A DNA stretch of 64,000 bases from Mucor racemosus (taxonomy: Eukaryota > Mucoromycota > Mucoromycetes > Mucorales > Mucoraceae): positions 310,001 to 374,000 of the forward strand of contig JAPEHQ010000021.1 in assembly GCA_027405735.1 (NCBI GenBank), given 5' to 3'. Position 1 is the first letter of the stretch; every line of letters starts with the position of its first letter. Shown here piece after piece: positions 57,377 through 64,000 of this stretch. The position numbers and the translations under genes were made by a program. The notes beneath the pieces were generated by a model. It did no database searches and was not told the origin of the DNA. It worked only from the letters and a program-made list of their open reading frames with translations.

Positions 57377-57560
57377 TCTCCAATATCATAAACATAAACA
57401 TGGCCATCATCCCTGAAATCTATTGCCGCCTTTTATTCTCTTTGTCCCAATCCAATTTATGCAATGCTTTACCAGAACCAACTTAACTACTTACAAATGG
57501 TTCCTCGGTATTTACATTTAAATTTCATAAAATAAATTGACTGGTTCCATCTACAGTAGT
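57377..57560 (-). pseudogene. Decayed C-terminal fragment of a dynein intermediate chain gene
   Basis: On the minus strand, VDGTSQFIL, a TGA in place of a conserved Trp codon, then NLNVNTEEPF. Next comes GSGKALHKLDWDKENKRR and, after a one-base frameshift, AIDFRDDGHVYVYDIGE followed by an apparent GTAAGA donor. This follows the order of the last WD repeats of dynein intermediate chains (DLWNLN-D-E-P, ALN-V-W, GDS-G-V-IYD-GE). Stop codons and the frameshift make it a relic. Flanking sequence gives no further exons I can support. Recognition is by pattern, not by alignment. Confidence 0.6.
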
Positions 57561-58575
57561 ATCAAACGTATCATCAGCCCGCCTTATGATGAATGTCAAT
57601 CTAAAATCAGAAACATCCCCATTGTCATTGTCATTATAGGCTATTAAAAGCTTAATTTTTAATAATACAATAATTAATTAAAAGACAAAATGATACTAAT
57701 CGGATATGGTGAGTATTGAACATCTAGTTGAGTTTAATGAAGAATGCTTTTGAACCCTTTTGAAAATCCTGAAGCAAACACAACATCTTGGTCCTGTAAT
57801 TTTTATCCATCAAAATGTCGCAATTTCCACCACACAATGAATGCACCTTTTATCAACCTTGACCTCGTTTTACATTGAGTATCAGTTTTTACCGATTGTA
57901 TTTTCTCTGATTCATTAATATTTGGTTATATTAAACGATAGTGTATTAAATTACAAGTTTACTAGTAGTATACTGTTGGTAGTTTTTTGTAATTATTTTA
58001 AAACTTGATCCTATTATTATTAATACCATTAATTATAATTGTCAAACTGATTGATTCATACAGTATATCATATTACTATTTCACATTGGTAGAGATTATA
58101 CAATTGATATCTGCATTTAACACTGGTAGATTGGAAAGTTGGTGTCTATCTTTAGTTTGATGAATAATGTGTAATTTGGTTTTGCAGTATAATTCTAGGT
58201 GTTTCTACTCCTAAAAATTGAATTTCAAAATGCAATTGCATCTGTTGAATATCACTTGAGTTTTTTCTGTGCGTTGTAGCTCATGTTATACTAACTTCCA
58301 TTTTGGCAAATATTGCTTAACATTCATCCATATTCAATTTTTGTGCTATACAGCTTAATATTAATGTACTAATATTGAGTTTTGTTTATATCTCCATCAA
58401 AAATTGGTATTTTCTTCGGATGATGTCTACTACCAATTTCTGGAAAGCTCTAGTATCATTTCCAAAAAGAAAAAAGCAACTTGATTTGCTACATTTCCCA
58501 AAATAATGAAGACTAAAAACTGACAAATGCATGTTCACAAGTTCACAAGTACGGGGATTAAAATTGTAGACCTCA
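57561..58575. other. 1-kb intergenic stretch, nothing recognised
   Basis: Contains AT-rich DNA with no supported gene. Weak minus-strand coding resemblance upstream of the dynein relic (to about 57660) could be one more decayed exon. Confidence 0.35.
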
Positions 58576-59060
58576 GGAGGGTGTCTAGCTCAATGGGTAG
58601 GGCATGCTGATGTATCATTCTTAAACCGGATCATGTCAAATCCAAAAAAGTAGACAATAACAGATCGGGAATCTGAAGTTACTTAATTGAACATTAACTA
58701 TACAATGCTCCTAAAAGCATGGTATAGAAGCATGGTATAGAAGCATGGTACAAAAGCATAATACGCCAGTGCGATATTCCAACATGATATACCAACATGA
58801 CACATTACTATTAAATAACACCTAAACTACCTTATCACATCATTAACTCCCCAAATCAAATAGTATATAAACCCTATTAATTTCATTCCAATAAGCGATA
58901 TCTCTTTACTTGATTAAATTTCTAATTTTATTTAACCTAAACATATTTTGATAAATCACATGCGTTGCAGATTGAGTGCGGCATACGTATTCGTGAGTTC
59001 AAACCCGCTAAAGGGGAAGCCCTTTGGCATCAGGATATGAATTTCGAAAGAGAATCTCCG
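58576..59060 (+). mobile_element. tRNA-derived SINE (or tRNA relic) split by a solo LTR
   Basis: A Pol III A-box TAGCTCAATGGG (58586-58597) is preceded by GGGTGTC as in a tRNA. A B-box-like GAGTTCAAACCC (58995-59006) lies 0.4 kb away, but removing the LTR and one TSD brings the boxes about 40 bp apart. CCCGC after the B loop could pair with GCGGG, now GTGAG (two transitions). No acceptor stem closes, so a SINE or pseudo-tRNA is likelier than a working tRNA gene. Confidence 0.6.
58608..58958. mobile_element. Solo LTR, family D, with perfect TSD
   Basis: 351 bp, TGATGTATC...GATAAATCA, flanked by CATGC at 58603-58607 and 58959-58963. It contains three to four tandem copies of AAGCATGGTATAG (about 58715-58765), possibly regulatory. 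It sits between the A and B boxes of the tRNA-like sequence. Confidence 0.88.
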
Positions 59061-59420
59061 ATGACCTTACTTCTAATCGAATATGATTCCCCTTTTTTTT
59101 TCTTAGTAAGTTTTGCATATGTCTAGCAAATTTTTTCCTTTTTCATTAATGCATATGATATGCATACTAGTAAATTTGGCTGGCAAAACCCGGCTTGACA
59201 CCAACACTACCAGCATTCATGGATCATTGCACGTTCAGCCAGTTTGAACAACAAGTTGGTTAACTGCTACTTACACCTACTAAGATCAGCAAGCCCATCA
59301 GTTCTTCTCAACAAATATGAATTCAAATGACCCCCCCGTTGATGGCAGGTACTTCTAGCGCTGATCCGCAGAATTGCAAAAGGTTTAGCCTTGTCGTATA
59401 TTTTCCGGTTTGATGAATAA
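59061..59420 (-). repeat. LINE-related repeat segment
   Basis: The 59161-59215 part shares CAAAACCCGGCT(C/T)GACACC and neighbouring sequence with 45610-45650 (inverted). The 59240-59400 part resembles 19470-19620 inverted. It is probably a piece of the same retroelement group, and is not intact. Confidence 0.5.
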
Positions 59421-59422
59421 TA

Positions 59423-59507
59423 TAGTCGTGATTCGATTTAGTGGGAAATTCGATTTTGTGGACACTTTTCTCCCTCCCAACGATTCCACTAAATCGAATC
59501 AGGACTG
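59423..59507. mobile_element. 85-bp MITE of the pogo family
   Basis: Ends TAGTCGTGATTCGATTTAGT and its near-perfect inverted partner (CCACTAAATCGAATCAGGACTG) match the first ~22 bp of the pogo TIR with one change each. TA dinucleotides flank it (59421-59422, 59508-59509). The interior has no coding capacity. It would be mobilised in trans by the transposase at 42971-44629. Confidence 0.88.
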
Positions 59508-59739
59508 TAAGTCTTTGGTCAATATTCTGTAGCATATCAAGTATAGCCCTACATTTTATATTTCCTAATTATCTATTGAAATGGGGGCACGCTCCGATTT
59601 TGAATATCACCATATAAAATTATAAAATTGTATAATTAAATATGCACATGTAACTGAGCTTGAATCCAAAAAGTGTTCAAATGGAAAAAAAATCCAAAAA
59701 AAACCTTGTATGTTCAATTACTCACAAAAATGCATAGCA

Positions 59740-60425
59740 AGTTGAACTAGCGTATTAAATATCTTGGGTTCAGTTTTTAATTCTGAATCGATCTGTGTAG
59801 GTTTTGAAAATGTTTCTCTCATAAAATCTTTAGTAAATTCAATATCAAATTTTAACGGTTTTTGATCAAAAAGTACCCTTCATTCAAATGCAACCCTAAA
59901 ATATTTTATTTGCACATTATGCGCAACAAAATTATCTACAGAATGAGTATTTATACGTAGCTGTAGCCCTATTTTTAGTGGGGATATTAATTTTTTTTCA
60001 TCATTTTTTTGTATCACGGAAAATTTACCCTTGTATATCCTCGTCCAAAATGGACCCTTTTCTGTATCACCAAAAATCAATCATTCAATCTCAATTTTCT
60101 CGACGAAAAATTAATATTTTTTGACGAGATAAAATTCGTTGGATAGACGCTAATGAGTTCTATCCTATGGGTTTAGCTTTGCATACCTGTCACCGCTTCA
60201 TGGATCTCTATAACAGAAAAAGTGCTCTCACAAAATTTATAAAAAAATAAAAAAGTCTTTACAGTCATCCAAAACCTAGATATCCTGATAGAGAATGAAA
60301 AATAAAGTAGACTTTACTTAATAACCATCATTGCAATACCTTAATATTTTCTCGACGTATTTTCATTTCAAATGCGGTTTCTCAATTTTAAGCAGGCCAT
60401 TTCTGCATCATTCAAATTTATGAAA
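59740..60425. repeat. Interspersed repeat R2, copy B (uninterrupted)
   Basis: Aligns with 40540-41138 and 41536-41660 with few differences. It gives the empty target site for the family C solo LTR. A minus-strand frame (59880-60080) exists but shows no recognised domain. Confidence 0.72.
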
Positions 60426-60689
60426 CAACCACTATAGTAACCATCCTTGCTTCATTTAATGAAATTTGCAGCTGGGACAACGTTGAATGGATAGATTCTG
60501 TTTTTGAGAAAAAGGTTTTACTAAAATTAATCACCAGTACAAATATTCACATTTTTTATATTATTTTGCCCGGTAAAATTGTTGAAACTATACCTACCAT
60601 TTAAAATTATATATCAAAATGTATGGAATAACTTGCTCCATAACTGTAATTATGCGTTCAAGTAAGACTTTATAATGAAATTTGTTAAA

Positions 60690-60850
60690 GGTTATGTGAA
60701 CTATTATTATTTCGATTATCTCGATGAAACGCAATATTTTTCACTGAAACAAAAACTGCAGGGTAGCTTTCAATTGGATCTATCTTGCGGATACAAAAAT
60801 CCAATACCTCAATTATGGGGTTTATATGAAAAATGCTTACCATACTTCTG
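60690..60850 (-). repeat. Inverted fragment of repeat R1 (left edge)
   Basis: The reverse complement matches the start of R1 copy 3 (TTTTTGTATCCGCAAGATAGATCCAATTG..., AAAAATATTGCGTTTCATCGAG region). Only the first ~150 bp of the repeat is present. Confidence 0.6.
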
Positions 60851-61040
60851 TGGAATCTCAACGATTCATGATACACTCACTTTTTTAAAAATAAAATAAA
60901 TAAAATAAATAAAATATTAATTTATTCGAAAAGATAATTCTATATATTTCGTAATGCAATACATTGCGAATTTGTGTAAATATATATAAATACAAGAAGA
61001 CTCAACCTTCTTCTTTCCCTACCAAGATTAGTAACCTGAT

Positions 61041-63077
61041 CTATTTAACCTTTGTATGCAATTGGAATTGCTGAATAAACAAAGAAGAGAAAACACAGAA
61101 AATAGCAATGCCAATACACAAGTAGAAGGAATAACGAACTGCAATTTCGTAAGTATCTAAGACAACAGCGAGATATTGAGGAGGAAGAAGTGCACGCACT
61201 TCTGTCATTGATTTTCGAGCAATATCGATAATCTATAAAATCAAAGAGTTAGTCGGTGCGCTGAATCATCAAGATCTAAACAAAATTTACCTCTTCAGCA
61301 TCAGGGCCAGTAATTCTTTCAGTCAAAATCTTCTTGACAGTGCCCTGAAAAATGGCAGAAGTTGCAGAAATACCAATGACACCACCAGCAGAACGGAATA
61401 AGTAAGAAATTGAAGTGATTGTTGCCATGTCTAAATGAAAATTACATGAACAAAGACGTAACAAGACTATTTAAAACAATACTAACCATTACTACCAACG
61501 CATGAAAGCATAGCTACAAGTGCTGTTGTAATAATAGCACCTGATGAGTAACCATCAAGCAAAAGACAAACAATAATAAATGAGAAGGAAGTATTAGGTG
61601 TCCAGAAACTAGTACCGATCATTGATAGCAATGCAATTACGGTAGATACGGTGATGAATTTGCGATATTCGCCTGTCCTGGACATCCAAATACCCGAAGA
61701 AAGAGAACCACAAGACATAGCAAGAATCTTTGGCAAGAAGAAAAGACCAGCTTGAGATGAAGAATATCCCAAAACACCTTGAAAGAAAAGAGGAGTAGTA
61801 TAGGTCATAGCAAAGGAACCCATTACACCAAAGAAGTTTGTCATTGAGCAAGCAAATGGTGTACGAGCAGATATAATATGCCATGGCATGAGAGGGTTTA
61901 ATGCGATTTTAGCTTCTACGTAACAGAACAACGCGCCCAGAATCACAGATGAAATCAAAAGACCATAAACCAATGGATCACTCCAGGAACGAGAATTACC
62001 TCCCATAGATGTAGCCAACAAGAAGCAAACAACTGCGGATACAACGGTCAATGCACCTAAATAATCAATCTTCTTGAATCTTTCCATAACAGTTGATTCA
62101 TCTGATTTTTCCTTCAAGTTGTAATTAGTGAGCAAGCATATTGCAACATAAAGCGAGATGAGCAATAAAGGTAAATTAATGTAGAAACAATAACGCCAGC
62201 CGATACTGTCTGTGATCAAACCACCTAATGGTGCACCAATTACAGAACCAAGCTAAGGGATATCGATTAGTAAACATCTATTATTGCAAAATGTACATGT
62301 ACTTACACCATAAGCAATATTGGCATATCCTTGATAAGTACCCCTTTTACGTAGAGATACCAAATCACTACAGATTACTGATGACATTGTATTCATACCA
62401 CCACCACCAATACCTGCAATGGCTCTTGAAATAACCAAAGCCCATAAACTTGTAGATGCACCACATAAACCTGATCCAATGAAAAATACAATTGTTGCAA
62501 ATAATAATGCATTTTTTCTTCCAAATGCATCCGAGATACGACCATCTACATGCGATAAAATGAGCTAATGCTATCTAATGCTAATAAAAATATTTAAAAT
62601 ACATACATAAGGGTTGAAGAGCAGTATAACTCAACATGTAAGCAGTGGCGATCCAAACAATTTCATTTGATCTATCAGGTATACAATTTAGCATTAGTTT
62701 GCTATACATTTTGTTTATCGAGTGGTAATTTACCTTTTAAACTCAGTACCGATTTGAGGGTAGATGGTTGCTACAATAGAAGCATCAAGAGAGGATAAAC
62801 CAACACCAATCCAGAGACTAAAAATCCCATTGAAAGTTAGATAAAGGCTTTATTTGACCAAAAATTTCACTTACCCGCCCAAAACAACCATTAATGATGA
62901 GCCATTCAATCTTTTTTCCAATAAATCATCATGTTCATTGATCGATTTGGGTGAAGTGCTTACAACGGAAATATTTCCAGTCTCATCATCTTCTATCACA
63001 ATGTCAGCATTGTAATTGCTTTGTTTATTTACTTGATTTAAGAGTGGTGAATTTTCAGAAGCCAAGGAAGGTGGCAT
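61041..63077 (-). CDS. DHA2-type MFS transporter (Vba/drug:H+ antiporter-like), 7 exons
   Basis: Exons 62875-63077, 62734-62817, 62607-62671, 62307-62545, 61487-62252, 61291-61430 and 61041-61232 join to 562 aa. A ~70-residue acidic cytosolic N-terminus precedes 14 predicted membrane helices. Signatures: LWIGVGLSSLDASIVATIYPQI (TM1 with the conserved Asp), YGRISDAFGRKN (MFS motif A between TM2 and TM3), ISRAIAGIGGGGMNTMSS, LGSVIGAPLGGLITDSIGWR (motif C, antiporter) and CFYINLPL. Closest known types are yeast Vba vacuolar basic-amino-acid transporters and DHA2 drug exporters; the substrate is not deducible. The ATG at 63077 is preferred over one 11 codons upstream because it starts an acidic tail with a LL motif typical of vacuolar members. 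Introns are 54-62 nt. Confidence 0.88.
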
Positions 63078-64000
63078 ATTTAAAGTACTATGATGTAAAA
63101 AAAACAACAAAAATAGAAGTGATAAAGTGTATGACTCCCACCCTAATCTTATTTATAATTGAACAAGTCTCTCTTCTCTCACTCCTCAGCATGTAAGCCT
63201 GTATACCCTCAAAGATAATCTTTCACAGCGGTCACATATATAAGAGATATCTTCGTTATCATGTAACCTCAACTCCGAGGTGGTCAATTTCAGATGATCC
63301 ATTGTGGGGTTCTGCTATCATAGACTTCAAGAATTAGACAATATCTCAAGCGTTGACCATTGAGAATGGCTAATTTCTAGGATTGCATAATTCAATTCCT
63401 AAATCCTTCGTATAAAAAAGCAAGATCTACGATTCATGATATTCACTTTTAAGATAAATTATTAATCATCGTACCTTGATTTTTTTTCCCACCCAACTGG
63501 TAGTATTATACTTAGTACGACAGCAATACCAAATAAAAAGTATAATTGCAACACATTTGATAAAGAGGAAAAATCAACTAAAAAAATTGAACGAAAAGAG
63601 AGATAGATAGTCGATAAGAAATTATGGTGGCTAAATTAATTATCCTTATATAAACTTTTTATGCGATTTTGCATTATAATTCATCGAGAATTTGATAAAT
63701 TCTGGAATTATATTTAACTTGGAAATATGACTAAAAATGCATAAAATTCACAATAAAAAATTCCCAAGAATTAGTATTAATATTTAAGCTGCTCCAATGA
63801 TAATATCACAAATGTGTTACTCGAGAGAAATCTGTCAATGATTTCTGTGTTTGTATAAATCGGCAGAAATTTATCCCTCATTGTCTATATCTAATTTTCA
63901 GCCGAGATGCATCTTTTGACAAAAGAATGTAAATATTATTTAATAACATTGCCTTTTATTGTTGAGTGATTTGAACGTGCACACTAATATAAATAAACAA
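63078..64000. other. Upstream region of the MFS gene to the window end
   Basis: Presumably holds the promoter of the minus-strand MFS gene. I see no further gene, RNA or repeat. Confidence 0.4.

Noticed and set aside
58576..59010. Functional tRNA gene with a very long intron
   Set aside because: The intervening DNA is a TG...CA element with a 5-bp target duplication, and no acceptor or anticodon stem closes around it.
59323..59535. 70-codon minus-strand frame across the pogo MITE
   Set aside because: The frame runs through the MITE insertion, so it is fortuitous read-through of repeat DNA.
1..64000. CRISPR array, bacterial operon or ribosome-binding sites
   Set aside because: No regularly spaced repeats of that type; short spliceosomal introns throughout show this is eukaryotic DNA.

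Overview
The window looks like nuclear DNA from a filamentous, early-diverging fungus, most likely Mucoromycota (Mucorales-like). This is inferred from strong A+T richness, many short introns of about 50-90 nt with GTAAG-like donors and TAG/CAG acceptors, CAA/CAG-rich poly-Q tracts, and the gene set (Tea1/Kel1-type kelch protein, Ssz1-type Hsp70, Syf1, SMG9, GATA factor, DHA2 transporter). No species can be named from sequence alone.

Host genes lie in blocks. Bases 39-7748 (all minus): a CNNM/Mam3-type CBS membrane protein, a 1346-aa BTB protein and an SMG9-like NMD factor. Bases 11552-18115: an Lcp5/neuroguidin rRNA-processing protein, a divergent kelch/coiled-coil polarity protein with a 36-residue poly-Q, and the Pol III subunit Rpc11. 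Bases 25111-38885: Ssz1-like Hsp70, a YIL108W-type zinc metallopeptidase with a jacalin-like tail, an unrecognised 206-aa protein, a CRAL-TRIO protein tail-to-tail with a small WWE-like protein, a one-finger GATA factor and Syf1. Bases 61041-63077: a 562-aa DHA2 MFS transporter. The genes are housekeeping functions (RNA decay, rRNA maturation, Pol III, co-translational folding, splicing) plus polarity and transport, with no sign of a metabolic cluster. Exon structures were joined by hand from splice signals and keep one open frame throughout.

The rest is a transposon landscape. It holds one young, structurally complete Ty3/gypsy chromovirus (50833-56812; LTRs identical over 220 bp; 5-bp TSD CAAAT), one intact pogo/Tigger-type DNA transposon (42768-44884; 27-bp perfect TIRs; 552-aa DDD transposase) sitting inside a LINE endonuclease domain, an 85-bp MITE of the same pogo family, LINE ORF1/ORF2 remnants, a 5'-truncated LINE tail with poly(A) and a 15-bp TSD, and at least six families of solo LTR. 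One LTR nest is three levels deep (19746-20596), and the two inner levels have perfect 5-bp duplications. Another solo LTR splits a tRNA-derived SINE. Two families of unclassified AT-rich repeats (R1, R2), a short R3 motif, a pair of inverted repeat arms and a decayed dynein intermediate chain fragment fill most of the remaining space.
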